The notes under the pieces are model-generated. The model was not told the DNA's origin and searched no databases. It saw only the letters and a list, made by a program, of their open reading frames with translations. From the NCBI GenBank assembly GCA_013396655.1, contig WBMV01006647.1:1224884-1288883 (forward strand): a stretch of 64,000 bases of DNA, given 5' to 3'. Source of the DNA: Campylorhamphus procurvoides. Lineage: Eukaryota; Chordata; Aves; Passeriformes; Dendrocolaptidae. The translations under genes and the position numbers were made by a program. Of this stretch, positions 13,141 to 25,238 are shown piece after piece (positions within the stretch are counted from its first letter, which is position 1; the number at the start of each line of letters is the position of its first letter).

Positions 13141-14694
13141 ATTAATAAAAGTTTAAGATTCCTTTGACTTTGAAAAATTGAATAAATAATCTGCATTCCT
13201 TTTTTTGCTCCTGTCCATAGACGGATTCTTTATAGTGTACCTACATGTGCAAAACCAAACCATTTCTCTGTCATCAAACACTGTGTCAAGGTTTTTGAAG
13301 GACTGAAGTGTTGTATTTGGAGGTTGTGGGCTTTGAAATAGCAAGTCAGTAGGCAATAATAGTAAGAAATATATGAAATTCTGTGTATATATGAGTATGT
13401 GTCTACAGTATGATTTAAGCAACCCTGTAATAAGATCAGGAGGAAATTTTTGAGAGAATTGTTGACAAAAGTCATCGAGTGAAATAGTGTTGAGTGATAA
13501 GAAAATCAGTGGGGGATTAGTCTTGCTAAACCTTGTTTCTGAAGCTTTTTTGCTACTCAGATAGCAAATAGTCAAAGTAACCATTCTATTTGCAGTCAAA
13601 GGAAATGCTGTGTATATTCCCCAGCACGTTTCTTAGAATCCACTGTGTGCGTAGACACCGACTTCACAAACGTAGTGGTGTGTCAGCAACATCCCAGGTG
13701 TCATTATAAATGTCAGCAGTATGTAAGTGGTATTTGTAAATAAGCCCAAACATGTGAAATGGTCTGTGTTACTCAACCATTACGCACCTTCAGTACATTG
13801 AAGCCTGGTGCTTGGTTGAGTAGCTAAACTAAATATCAAGTGGTGTTACACAGCTTGAAGAGAAAACCAGCTCTAAAGAGGAAAAGCAGACTTTTTTGTA
13901 AGTCATTCTGTTAATGCCCAAGAAGATGCTTCTGGGAGTGTTAAGAAACCAACTGTCTATAGACTAGTAAAAATCATTTATGGATCTCTCTTGTCCATAC
14001 TCATTCAGAGCTTCAATGGGAAGGCAGAATGCTGCAGCTCTGAAGAGAAGCTTGAATCATCTTGCATGAATATTGGCCTCTCCAAGGATATTGGCATGCA
14101 AAACAGATTTTGTTCATCTTGGAGGATTTTGAATGCACCTCACACATGGCTTCTTAACCACTCTGAGATGAACAGGCAGAGTTTAGATTAGGTTCTTGTC
14201 AGCGGAAGCAAACTGGTGTGTGATCGATGCAGATAAGTGGAAATAATTCCCTTTTCCCTTCTCAAAACATTCATGTGGTATTGCTTAATTTGGGTACCCT
14301 GTCTGTGGTTTTTTACCACCATATATATTTGCTGGACACAACTTTCCCTTTCTGCCCTTCCTCCTCCTTAATTGTATTTTATCTCCAGTAGTCAAAGTGG
14401 GAGAGTGAAGTGTCTCCCAGTTCTATTTCTGCTTTAAATGTCGGGCTAAACCAGTCTCATAAGCAATTTCAAGTATCTACAGCTCACAGAGCTTTGTGGG
14501 ACCAACCTCTCTTTACACACCGATGGGAAGATGGGATCTGAAAAGATTCAGAAATATAGGAATCTTTTACTCTGTAATAATACAAAACCCATGTAACACC
14601 TCCCTTGGGTTTGGATCCGCTTTATGAAAGGGATTTTCAAAAATCCCAGCATAAACCTGTCTTCAGCTATCTATTTAATGTTATCTCCATAGGT

Positions 14695-14972
14695 AAAGCA
14701 TTTCCTCACATGTAATCTAAGCCTGCTCTGTGCCAGTTTGAAGCCATTCCTGCTTGTTCTGTGCCTCCATGCCTTGTCCCCAGTCCCTCTCCAGCTCTCC
14801 TGGAGCCCCTTTAGGCACTGGAAGGGGCTCTCAGGTCTCCCAGGAGCCTTTCCTTCTCCAGGTGAACCCCCCCAGCACTCCCAACCTGTCTCTAGAGCAG
14901 AGGTGCTCCAGCCCTCTGAGCATCTTTGTGGCCACCTCTGGACCCACTCTAACACGTCCATGTCCTTTGTAT
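14695..14972 (-). mobile_element. CR1 LINE internal 3' fragment
   Basis: It reads TCTAAGCC..CCAGTTTGAAGCCATTCC, then GTCCCTCTCCAGCTCTCCTG, TTTAGGCACTGGAAGGGGC, GAGGTGCTCCAGCCCTCTGA and AACACGTCCATGTCC. This is reverse-oriented CR1 lying further from the 3' terminus than most copies here. The terminal GGAAGGGACC part is missing. Confidence 0.92.
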
Positions 14973-15528
14973 ATGAAATAACAGCAAAAGTCTTAGCTGT
15001 GTCATTGCTGTGAGTCTGATTGCATGTGGAACACTGTTGTGAGATAACCATTGCCTTGACTTCAGAGGTGTTTCCAGGCTGTCCATATGCCGTTGTTCTT
15101 CAGGCCCCCAAGAGCTGCTTATGGCTGCTGTGAGTGCTTAACGGGTGGTATTGCCAAAATTTTCCAATGGCCACAATAACTGCACAACCCTGAAGTCTTT
15201 AGTAGGAGTCAGAGAAGATCTTTAACTTGCTGGCAAAGCTTGTGATCTTTGTGGCTTTGAAATGAAGGAGTGGGAATATTAAGCACAGACCTTGCGTGCG
15301 TGAGGTGTGAGCAGTTTCTTGTGTTGGCTTATAATGGTATTTCTGGTATTTCATCGTATCAGCAGTGTCAGTAAGAGCACCTACTAATAGCCAGCTAAAC
15401 TTTAAATAGTGAGGGTCTTCCAGTAACAACTTCAAAATAGTTTCTCTGCTCTGAGCTCTGCAGTGAAGATGTTTTTCTCTGCACCCATGTAGTCGTGGCC
15501 ATTATAAACCTTTTTATTGTTCTTGGGC

Positions 15529-15655
15529 TCCCCCTCCCTGGAAGTGTCCAAGACCAGGTTGGACAGGGCTTGGAGAAACCTGGTCCAGTGAAAAGGGTTG
15601 GAACAAGCTGATCTTTCAGGTCTCTTCAAACCCAAAGCCTTCTGTGATTCTTAGT
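15529..15655 (+). mobile_element. CR1 LINE 3' fragment
   Basis: It reads CCTGGAAGTGTCCAAGACC, AGGTTGGACAGGGCTTGGAG, AACCTGGTCCAGTG and GGTTGGAACAAGCTGATC, ending AAAGCCTTCTGTGATTCTTAG. It is a forward CR1 3' end that lacks the GTCCCTGCC part. Confidence 0.92.
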
Positions 15656-17237
15656 GTTGTAGCATTGTGCCAGAGGGGTTTTGCAGGTTCTCTGGTGGTA
15701 CAAGTGGAAGTAGCTGATAAATGACAGCATAACCTCAGTTTTGTTGAACAGGATGTTTGATTTTTTGATAAGGGTTTTCAGATTTTGAAGAAAAATTTCA
15801 TGAGCGTGGCCAGTTGACTAAGGCAGGGTAAATGCTTTTCAGACTCTTTATACTTTAGATAGGTGGAGAAGTGATTCTCAAGTGAACCTAAAGCTGGAAG
15901 CCTAAGTGAGTTTTACTGGTATCTTAAAGACTGTAGTAAGTAAACTAGAAAAATCAAAATCCCGTTTTTAAACTCTTTTTCTTAAAGGCTACAGCGCTGA
16001 TCATGGGTTATAGCCAAATTCTCTTATGTGCAATAAAAGCCAAGTTTTTAAGGCACAGGCTTTCTGAGGGTGGTGATTTAAATGGCACTTTTCTAATATC
16101 AGCCATCTGAGAAACTTCAAGGAAAAAATTTACATCTTGATGTCCTCCATGCATGTCCTTGCCTTGTTTTATCTGTGGCACTGTTAAAAAGGGCCACACT
16201 TGTTTCATGTCTGTTAAGGTCTCCCCCAGACATGAGTATTTATTCATTTTGCAGTATCTGTTTTGAAAACATCAGCTCAGAACCTAAACTTGTTTACAAA
16301 ACAACCAAAATAACCTTCCAAAACAGATTGTTTTGAGCTGCTTGTATATCGCTTTTATTCATGGAAAACAAATATTTCCTGCAATGTTCACCATTTCAAT
16401 TGGCAGATGATACCAGACATGTTTGTTTAACTAGTGTCAGTGTTTTTCAGCTTTCTGCAATGTGTGTATCCATAGATACTTCCCAGAGGAGGAGGTGGAC
16501 CCCTTAACTTTCTGATACTTGTGAAGTTAAATAAAATGTATGAATATGCTTTTATTCATTGCTTCAAGCCAGTCCTTGAAGTATTTTGCTGGCTCTGCAG
16601 ACAACAGGATGGAAAAAAGTGACTTAAGTCATTAAATTTGCTATTCTTGGGTCAGAAGAAATGCTGGGGAACACTTGCAGGGAGCTGTCAGAAAGCATTT
16701 AGGCTGTAATCTGGAGCCTTTAATATTTCTAGAGCCCTTTCAGAGGGCTTAGTCAAAACTTGATAGGAAAATTATTTACAGGAAACAGGATGCTGCACCA
16801 CTAAATCAAATTGGCAACTCTCATTGCACTAGATTTATAAATTGATGTGGGTAACACATCTTCTGTATGTCAAGTTGGAAATAGGATGTAAATATTCTTA
16901 ACATGGAAAATATGTTTAGTGCTGTATGAAGCCCTTATTCAATGTTGTGTGATGTTTGCTATTGAATCTGAGAGCTTTCGAGGGGTTTCTGAAAGAGATA
17001 ACGTGGTGCTGACTGCACAGAAGTTAATGAGATGTATTTTTGTTCCCATAACTTTATAGTATGAAGTGTTGGTTCAGCTCTCTCTGGAGATGACAAGAGT
17101 TGGTCAAATGGAAGATCAAAAAATTATTTCATCTGTTGAATTTCAGTAGTTAATATTTAAGACTAAGGACTTCCTTTGTGCAGGTAACATGGCAATCTTG
17201 AAATTAGTGAATCACAAGACCATCATATCCAAACTGC

Positions 17238-17500
17238 AATGTGCTTTAAGGTCTCCCCAGAGCCTTCTCTTCTCCAGGTGAACACCCCCAGCTCTCCCAG
17301 CCGGACTCCAGCCCTTGGAGCATCTTTTTGGCCTCTTCTGGATTTGCTCTAATAGGTCCACATCTTTCTTGTCCTGAGGACCCCAGAGTGGGTTGCAGCA
17401 CAGCAGGTGGGCTTTCACAAGAACAGAGTAAAGGGGGACAATCCCCTTCCTTGTCCTGCTGGCACTCCCAGGATAGAATTGGCTTTCTGGACATCTGCCC
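17238..17500 (-). mobile_element. CR1 LINE internal fragment
   Basis: It reads AAGGTCTCCCCAGAGCC, TTCTCTTCTCCAGGTGAAC, AATAGGTCCACATCTTTCTT, GACCCCAGAGTGGG, AGAACAGAGTAAAGGGG and TTGGCTTTCTGG, all typical of reverse-oriented CR1 upstream of its 3' end. The right boundary is uncertain. Confidence 0.9.
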
Positions 17501-19900
17501 CTCAGTAAAACTCCTCTGTGTGGGACCCATCCCAGATTTCACAGTTGAACTTGATTTGACAGTAGGTCTCATTCCATCCTTTTTGTGCAAGGTGTGACTG
17601 AAGATGCAGATCCTTTCATCACATATTCCAAGGGATACCTTCTGGCTGTAAAATAAATCTGGCTTGTACCCACTCAAAAGTTGCTGCCAAACATCTCAGG
17701 CTACCAAGCCCAATGTTTCAGTTAATGTTTAAATTAACTCTTACAACTCCAGCTTTTGTACAAGAGGAGTTTAAGTCCTAAATCCTAAATTTTGGTGATG
17801 CAAGAGTGATTTGCTATTCTTTTAATGTTTTGCTACTTCAAATTTGCTGGGGTGAACAAACCAAGTTTTTGATATAGGGTGATTTTATTACCTTGTGGAG
17901 CAACTAATGATGGCTTCTAACAAGTGTTTTGTCATTTAATCAATCAATATGAAGTGTAGACTGTCTTTCAAATGAAATTAGTTAAAATATTTATAACTGA
18001 TTTTTTTCAAGTCTATTTATATGTTCTTAAGCTGGCCATGAATGTACATTGTAATTCTTACCTTTCTCTACAAAAACTGGTCCAAAGCCCTGAGTGTGTG
18101 GAACACATTTCTCATCATATTCCTAATAAATTGGAGGAGTTTCAAAATGCCAGCCCATTATTACCAGACAAGGACTTCTTCTATAATAGGGAAGTAGCAA
18201 CTAATATGTCTGCTGTCAGGTTTAAAAATAGTGCTACATCTCCCATTACCACACCTATTAGTTCCCTCTCCTCTCTAAATCGAGTATCCCTCATCTATTT
18301 AAACCTAATGTAAGCCTTCAGGATCATCAGTATTAGCAAACTGATAGCCAGAGGTGCAGCACTGGAAATGATGAGTCCTGTAAACTGTCTTGATCCTTCA
18401 GATGCAAATAAGCACAAACAAGACCCACGCAATCCAAGTAACTTGGATAAAACCAACATAGGATTAAACAATTACTATTTGAGAGTTTCTGTTAAAATAA
18501 GTTATTATTATTCCAGGCTTTTGAATTACATGGCAAATGGGAGCTTGTAATTAACTGTTAAATCAGAATAACTAATTTTCTCTCAAATCCAATTGCAAAC
18601 CTTGCACTTTCAGGTTATGCTCTTGTATTAGATCTGTACTAATTTTCTTTTATATTTTTTGAAAAAATCCTATTAGTGGCTGAAGAACTTCCCAAAATAA
18701 TGTAGAACTTTTTGTGAAGATAATTGATTATTTAATATCTATGGCTCTTTAGAATACCCATGTTGACTTCTGTAAATCTCTTGGGACCACTAAAGGGAGG
18801 AAAAAGAGGGACAAAGTCTGTGGAAAGTTAACCCAGTTTGCTGCTGATGGGTGGTCGTGGCTGCAGTTCTCTCTCTGGCAGGGCACGGCCCTGGTTCTCC
18901 ATCTTGCTTCTTCTGTGTGTTTTTCCTTCTCTTTCAGCTTAGACATCAAGGAAACTTTCTCCTAATTAAATATTAGCAATACTTAGTTTGCCTTTATCAA
19001 TCTGAACTCATACAAACAGTTTACAGGCTCCTTAGTACCTCTCTTACCCTGTCCTGATTAGTACGTCTCCTGTATATACCCCTTAGTAGGTCAATTAGGC
19101 ACATGGAAACCAAGTTGTGTATTGTAATTGCTATTCCCAATAAACATGGAATCAGGATATCAGTCAGTGAAATCTCCCTGAAAATGAATCTTTTGAGTGC
19201 TGTGCTCCAAAGGGGGATGGATGCTTCCCCATGGAGACAGTGTTGGCTGTTGTGATTTTGAGTTAGCCATAAATGTGATGTACAGATGTTTTTCTCTGCT
19301 GGAAAAAAAGAATAAATTGCAATAATTTATTCAATATAGATTAAGATCTTCAAAGATGTTGATTGAGGATGGCTGGAAGTGTAGATGCAAAGTATTTATG
19401 ACAGTCTTAGGCAGTGTCAGGGAAGAAGGTGAAAAGTAAATTCTAAGGATTAAATTTATTCTTTTTTTGTAGCTGGAAAGAATCAAATTTAATTTACAAC
19501 AAGAAACGAAGAAGGTCATTAGTGCCTTTGCCTAGATAAAATAGTAAAACAATTTAAATACCGAGTTTTAAAATGCACTCTGTGTATGCAATAGCAACTT
19601 TTTCCTAAGGATTTATAGCAATATTGTTAGCTTAGCATGCACAGGGTAATGTGCAGTATTTACAGCATGTTACTTTCTAAATACATAAACTCCAAAAGGA
19701 GCCTTTACTGTCTCTTGTGTCAGGGTGTCTCTGAATTGATAGCCACGGGACATCTTTAAACTCCACCTTCCAGTTCCTGCGGTTCCATTTCAGGGGTGAA
19801 AGCACAGATGTAAGAACTGAACCTGGTGATCCTCACAGTTTGTTTCCTTAAGATTAAACCAATTCTTTAAAAATTATGTTGTTTGCAGTTGTTTGCTTTG

Positions 19901-20172
19901 CAGAATCACAGAATGGTTTAGGTTGGAAGGGACCTTAAAGCTCATCTCCAGGCCATGGGCAGTTACACCTTCCACTATCTGAGGTTGCTCCGAGCCCCAT
20001 CCAACCTGGCCTTTGGATACTCCAGGGATGGGGCAGCCACAGCTGCTCTGCCCAACCTGTGCCAGGGCCTGCCCACTCTCACACCCAACAACTTCCACCT
20101 AACCTCTAATCTAAACCTACCCTCCTTCAGTTTAAAGCCATCCTTCCTTGTCCTATAGCTGCATGCCCTTTA
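19901..20172 (-). mobile_element. CR1 LINE 3' fragment
   Basis: It begins CAGAATCACAGAATGG and runs through GGTTGGAAGGGACCTTAAAG, ATGGGGCAGCCACAGCTGC, TCTAATCTAAACCTACCCTC and AGTTTAAAGCCATCC, ending CTTGTCCTATAGCTGCATGC. It is the reverse complement of about 270 bases of CR1 3' end and is relatively well preserved. Confidence 0.95.
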
Positions 20173-20653
20173 ACATAGATCCTAAGCACAGCAGAAACTA
20201 GATGTGGTATTTCAGCAGGATGAAAACAGGCAGGTTTCAGTGCACACAGCGTGTAGCACCCTTGGCACCTGCAGGTAGCAGTGTTTTTGGTATTCTGTAG
20301 GTGTTTGCAGCTCCCAGGTTGCGTGCATGGGGCAGGCTGTGGTTTATAGGTGCCACCAGTAAATTAACACTAGTCCTGCTGAGCCACCCAGATAAAGGTG
20401 AATGATTTTGGTTTACCACATTCTCAAAAGGAGGAAAGGATTTCTTGCTTTTTCCAGTTGGTTTCTATAAAAGATAAATTGTCGTTTTCGCTTTTGCAGT
20501 TTAGTAATGACAAACCTCAGAGCTGGTACTTTTGGGTGATCTAAATACAGGTTAAATTTTGGTCAAACCTTTAAAATGTGATTCTGTTTCAGGTGCAGCT
20601 CCAGGGTTTCAGTGAGTCACTGTCATGAGTGGGAGGCTCTTTCAATCTGGGTT

Positions 20654-20669
20654 TGTGTGTGTGTGTGTG
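20654..20669 (+). repeat. TG dinucleotide microsatellite
   Basis: Eight TG units. A short simple repeat only. Confidence 0.9.
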
Positions 20670-22302
20670 AATACCACATCTCCACTTCAGGTGGGTGCAT
20701 GTTGTAGGGCTGCGAGGGAGAAGGGGCAGAGGAGGAAAGGTAAAGACCCTTCATAGTCCTTTGGAAAATCCTATTTTATTGCAACATGGAAATTTGTTGC
20801 CTTTATAAGGTATTGCAGTGTCTTTATGTGAAATCGTCAAACATTTTAAGTATGTTTGTGTCCACAATTCATACCTGATGGGTTTTGTAGTTGGTTGAGT
20901 TACGAGGTACTGAACCACGTGTGTTCTGGATATGGTGGTGGAATAAATTTCTCATACGTGTGGGACTGTGACCGTTAAAACAATCATTACTGAAACTGTA
21001 TACCTTATTTCCTGTCACTAATAGCAGCTCTCTACCTATGGAATATATTAACAATTATTCCTTTGGGTTTGGATTGTTGCTCAGCTATTTTGTTGGACAG
21101 ATATTTAAACATGATCTGTAATTTATGTTGTCTGAATACGTCAATGAACGGAGCTAATTATGGTTTTCTGTTGTGAGCTGTGCTGATGTTTGTGAAACCA
21201 CACGTCTGTTTGTGAGACACAGGGGTTGTGCGTTCTTTAATAAATCATGGAAAATGATGAGTTTTCTCTACCTAGGCTGGTTAACAAAAATATTTGAGTT
21301 GGTGTTCACCTAGAGTTTAAAAAGAAGCCACGGCTTCTGTGGCTAGTCAAACAATTAATTCTTCTGTGCCTTTAAATTTGCATTTATTACTCTGTGTGGT
21401 ACTCAGATTTTCTTTTAAAGGGAAATTATTGGGCCAAACAGCAGTGGCCCTTTCAGGGACTCCGTCACTTGCCATGTTTCTGCTGTGTGCTCGCTGTGGG
21501 GTAGAGCTGCAGCAAGTGACAAAAGCCCTGGATGAATGTCACTGTGAGGTGCTGGCGTTGAGACAGCACCTAATTACCCACCTACACTTCCCGGTACTTC
21601 AATATACCTCTGTATTAGTCATGTCATTTGGACAATCTTACCATTTGGAAGGATTTTTTATTTTAGATAGTTTCTTCTCAATGTATATCCTGAAGAATGT
21701 GGTGCTCTGTATAGTAAAGGCAGAGTAGGAAATATTCAAAGCAAAGGATCCTGCAGCCCTGCGGATTGAGCTGTTTGAGGAACACCCAGGATTGCTGGCT
21801 CCAGAGAGGAAACACTGTAATGAGAAAGGGGAAGCAGTTCTGTTTTTCTAATATTTGTTGTTTTCTTTGAAATGGGGAAAAGAATACCTGGAGTGATTTA
21901 TATTTAATTGAGGATTGCATTCCATCAGATACGGTGAATGTTCTCAGGCCATTTATCAGCTGTGTCTTTTGGAGACCTCTGAGGAGTCTATGGGACATAT
22001 TTACCTTAACTTGGCTGGGTCAAGGGAAATAAAGCAAAAATAATAGCTGTTATTTTTGTATGTGAACAAAACTGGAAGTCATGTGGGTGAAATATGAAGT
22101 AAATGACTGTGTCCTACCTCCTCTGTGCCTTTTTAAATACAAAAAATTATTAGTTATATATAATTTCCTTTGTATTATCAGTGTATCTTTTTAAAACAGA
22201 AGATTTATTGACTTTTTTATTGCTGTGTCTTAGTCAAGCCCTGAAGTGGATGTAACATATGTTGTGCTGCCATTATCCTTTAGTTTCATATTTAGGTATC
22301 TT

Positions 22303-22345
22303 GTAAAAAAAAAAAAAAAAAACCAAAAAAAACCCAAAAAAACCA
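22303..22345 (+). repeat. A-rich low-complexity run
   Basis: A run of about 17 A is followed by A tracts broken by CC or CCC. The upstream flank shows no cDNA-like sequence or AATAAA, so it is not a recognisable processed-pseudogene tail. Confidence 0.85.
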
Positions 22346-25027
22346 CCTCCAAAAATAACAAAATATGCCATACAGTCCTTCTTATATAATATTACAGCAT
22401 TTTTTCTACATTGAGTATGATGTGTATTATGAGCAATATATAGAGATGACACAATGCTAGAATCCTGCAAGTCCTACTGAGGATTTTAGTGAGCAGTACC
22501 TACATTTTTGAGGAGTGAGTTTTGTAAGAAACCTTTTGAGCTTTAGTTCACCTCTGAAAAATGTGTCACTGCTGATTTTCACCCTCACAGGCTGCTGCCA
22601 TGGGGTCTATAAGTGTCATTGTGAAGAATTGCATAGGAAGAGCCATCTCACACCCACTCCACAACACATCTGCAATTTTAGCCCAAGTTCCCGATGTAAA
22701 ATAGACAAATGCATTTGTGTAATGTTTGCATGATGGAGTTTTACTAATAGAGCTAAAGGTGGGTAAATGCAGAATAACTAAATGTCAGGGTCTTTAGGTA
22801 AGGAGGAAACCTGAGAACTGAGAAAGTCTCTTACCGTCAGCATGTACAGTCATTCTCTGTCCCCAGAAGGGATGTGCAGTGAAAACTGGTGCAGAATAAA
22901 ACCAAAGAGCACAGTGTCGATTCAGCTAAACCTGGTGATAAAACCAGTTTCAGAACTGCTCTGATGAAGTGTGGTTTGATCAGACACTTCATGAGCAAAA
23001 TGCTTTATTACTGGTACTGCTAATGATTTGTAAATTAGCTGCAACCCTGCAACCCTTCCCTGAGTGACTGACTCGGTGGCATTTACCAACTTTTCACATA
23101 CCCCCTTTTTAGGGGCTGAATTTATAAAACACTTCCCTCTAGTCCTTTGAATGAAATTTTCGGTGACATTTGATGACAAGCGTAGCATGATTAATTACAA
23201 ATTGTTCTTTAGGTGAATAGTGCAGATTCTAAACCACAGCTTGTGTTTTTATAGCAGTTATTACCCTGCAGGCTCCAAAAGAGCTTTGGAGGAGAGAGTA
23301 TGATTTTGGTTACATCATTGTAAATTCAGAGAATGTCTGTGATCTCAAAAGTGTGATTTTTTTTTTTTTTTTTGAAATTAGGTCAGTGGAAAAGAGATCA
23401 GAATCTGCTTTGCTACCTGAAAAGAAGCAAGTTCCAAAATGCAGTGAAGTCTCGGCTTCCAGAAGGCTTTGCTTTCGATTTTGCAGAGAACGTATTTGTT
23501 ATAAAAAAGAATTTATTTGAAATATTACCAGGAAGTGAGTAATAGAGCAAATTATAATCTGAATTCAGGCTGGATTATGGCTAGAAGTTCTGAGCATGGA
23601 ATAGTTTTTCGCTTGCTGATTGTTCTGTAATGACCCAGGAGCTCTACATGACCATTTCATCTGGCACCATGATCGGCCAACAGCTCAAAGCTGTCTAAAG
23701 ATTTCATATATTTTGTCTCCCAGTTAAGTAGATTCAGTGTTTGGATTTTTGTTGCTGGCTAGCTGATATTTTGATAGATACATATACTTGTAAGGCTTTT
23801 TTAAAATTATTTTTTCAATTAGTTTTCTCCCCTCTGATTACAAAATAAATAATATTTTTAACCTGATCTTGGCTTGATCTAAATCTCAAGGTTGAGATGA
23901 TGATTGATATTTTCTGGAGAATATGGTGTTCTGTGTTGAATTCTCACTTCTTGTCACCAGAGGTTTTGGTAAGATAAGGATTACAGTCTGAAACCACTAG
24001 AAATGACAGGTCAGGAAATGGATGTAAGGTCTTGCAATATACAGCATCAAACACGAATCCTGAGTAAATGACGTTAACGGAGAATCCTCCCTCATTAGGG
24101 AATGCTGAGGAGGAAAACATCAGAGAGCTGGTCATGGATGGTGAATGCCTTTCAGGGTTTTGTTTTCAGCTTTTCTGAGTGATGGTTCTGCTCAAAGCAT
24201 CTGAGAAGCAGCTTTTCAGTACCCCGAGCCTGTGACTCATGAAGGCAATGAGCAATAGTCACAGGGTTTTCATCTGTCCCCTCACTTTGGGCAGCACGTT
24301 TTGCATCCTGTTTGTGAGCAACTCTGTGGCTTCTCATCTGAGACCTTCCTTAAGCCTCTTCTAAATGTTCTTTTCCACCCATTTTGGAGTATTTGGATAA
24401 AATAACCTGGTTTACATCTCCTCTTATTGCTGGGGTGGTGATCCCAGCTCCCAGTGATGCAGGAGAGTCCTGGGGGATGCTCCCAACTTCATCTCCTCAG
24501 GCTGCTCTCTGGCTTCAAGTCACTTACCCATCACTTATCACTGTTACTAGCAAGTATTCAGGCTGAAGTGTCTTTGAATCATTATTTAATGTTATGTGCC
24601 ACCAGGAAAAGGGGGGGGAGACTATGTAAAAATGAATAACCTGCATCCTAACCTGTGGAAGAATTGACTGTATTTGGGAATGAGTGTGTAAAGTAGAGCT
24701 GCTTTTAAATACTGGATTGAAAACAAAGCAATAAATTCAAAATACGGTGTTTTCCTAAGTCCTGCACACTTAGGCTCATTTAAAAATTACAAGTAGTATC
24801 TTTTAATGGTTGAAGCAAATAGGTGTGATAATATTGTCATCATAATTGCTGAGTAGCCTTTTCTGAAGTAAACTCATTAATGTAATATGAAGGTTTAATT
24901 TTATAGGAAAAATGAAGACACTGTGAGGCCTTGAAATATATTTCTGCTTTTTCCAACAAATTGTCATAAATGATAACTAAAAAAACTTTATTTCTAAAGA
25001 AAAATATTTCTCTATTCTCATTTTCAG

Positions 25028-25056
25028 AATCCAAGCAGTTCTGAAGCGCTTGGAAA
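25028..25056 (+). other. GTDC1: 5' UTR part of the first coding exon of GTDC1
   Basis: These 29 bases lie between the acceptor AG (25026-25027) and the ATG at 25057. They carry an in-frame TGA at 25042-25044, five codons before the ATG, so translation cannot begin upstream in this frame. The base at -3 is A, which suits initiation; the base at +4 is A, which is less ideal. The exon therefore has a short leader joined by splicing to non-coding exon(s) outside what I can recognise. Confidence 0.75.
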
Positions 25057-25238
25057 ATGAGTGTTCTTCTCATTGAACCCTTTTATGGTGGTTCCCACAA
25101 ACAGCTGATGGATCTTCTTCAGGAAGAGCTCCAGGAAGACTGTGTCCTCTGCACACTCCCAGCCAAGAAGTGGCATTGGAAAGCACGGACTTCTGCTCTT
25201 TATTTCATGCAAACAGTGCCAACAAGTTCTAATTACAG
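25057..25238 (+). CDS. GTDC1: GTDC1 / QTMAN coding exon 1 (residues 1-60 and part of 61)
   Basis: This is the start of tRNA-queuosine alpha-mannosyltransferase, which transfers mannose from GDP-mannose to queuosine-34 of cytosolic tRNA-Asp. The exon gives 60 full codons plus two bases of an Arg codon, followed by the donor GTAACC at 25239. Visible family hallmarks are the N-terminal beta strand running into EPFYGGSHK (residues 7-15), a glycine-rich loop typical of the GT-B fold N-lobe (Pfam DUF3524 / QTMAN_N), and the segment [17 protein letters not shown] (residues 34-50). The next intron codon after the split Arg is TAA, so retention of the intron would stop the protein at 61 residues. The start is chosen because of the in-frame stop just upstream and because the protein begins with the usual short strand before the glycine loop. 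Identification is by recognition of the family, not by a search. Confidence 0.93.

Larger units (their letters stand above)
1..25027 (+). other. GTDC1: Probable 5' intron (or 5' flank) of GTDC1, no coding exon seen
   Basis: No open frame in this 25 kb has recognisable protein similarity together with splice signals. The stretch ends in a good acceptor, a pyrimidine-rich run followed by TTTTCAG at 25021-25027. It holds nine CR1 fragments, one MIR-like SINE, a purine-biased block and small simple repeats, all listed separately. There is no GC-rich, CpG-dense block that looks like a housekeeping promoter, so the transcription start is probably further left. From family knowledge, vertebrate GTDC1 has non-coding first exons and long introns. 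Whether the whole stretch is intron, or part of it is intergenic, cannot be decided from sequence alone. Confidence 0.6.

Noticed and set aside
13153..13599. Open frame of 148 codons on the - strand
   Set aside because: No domain recognised; AT-rich intron-like codon content and no supporting signals.
17972..18313. Open frame of 113 codons on the + strand, followed by another at 18368
   Set aside because: Looked for a retroelement or old exon; no motif, no splice borders, no recognised family.
22303..22345. Possible poly(A) tail of a processed pseudogene
   Set aside because: No AATAAA and no cDNA-like sequence upstream; interrupted A tracts indicate simple low complexity.
23358..23374. T run as a possible reverse-strand retrogene tail
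   Set aside because: Sequence to its right has no recognisable coding similarity or target duplication.
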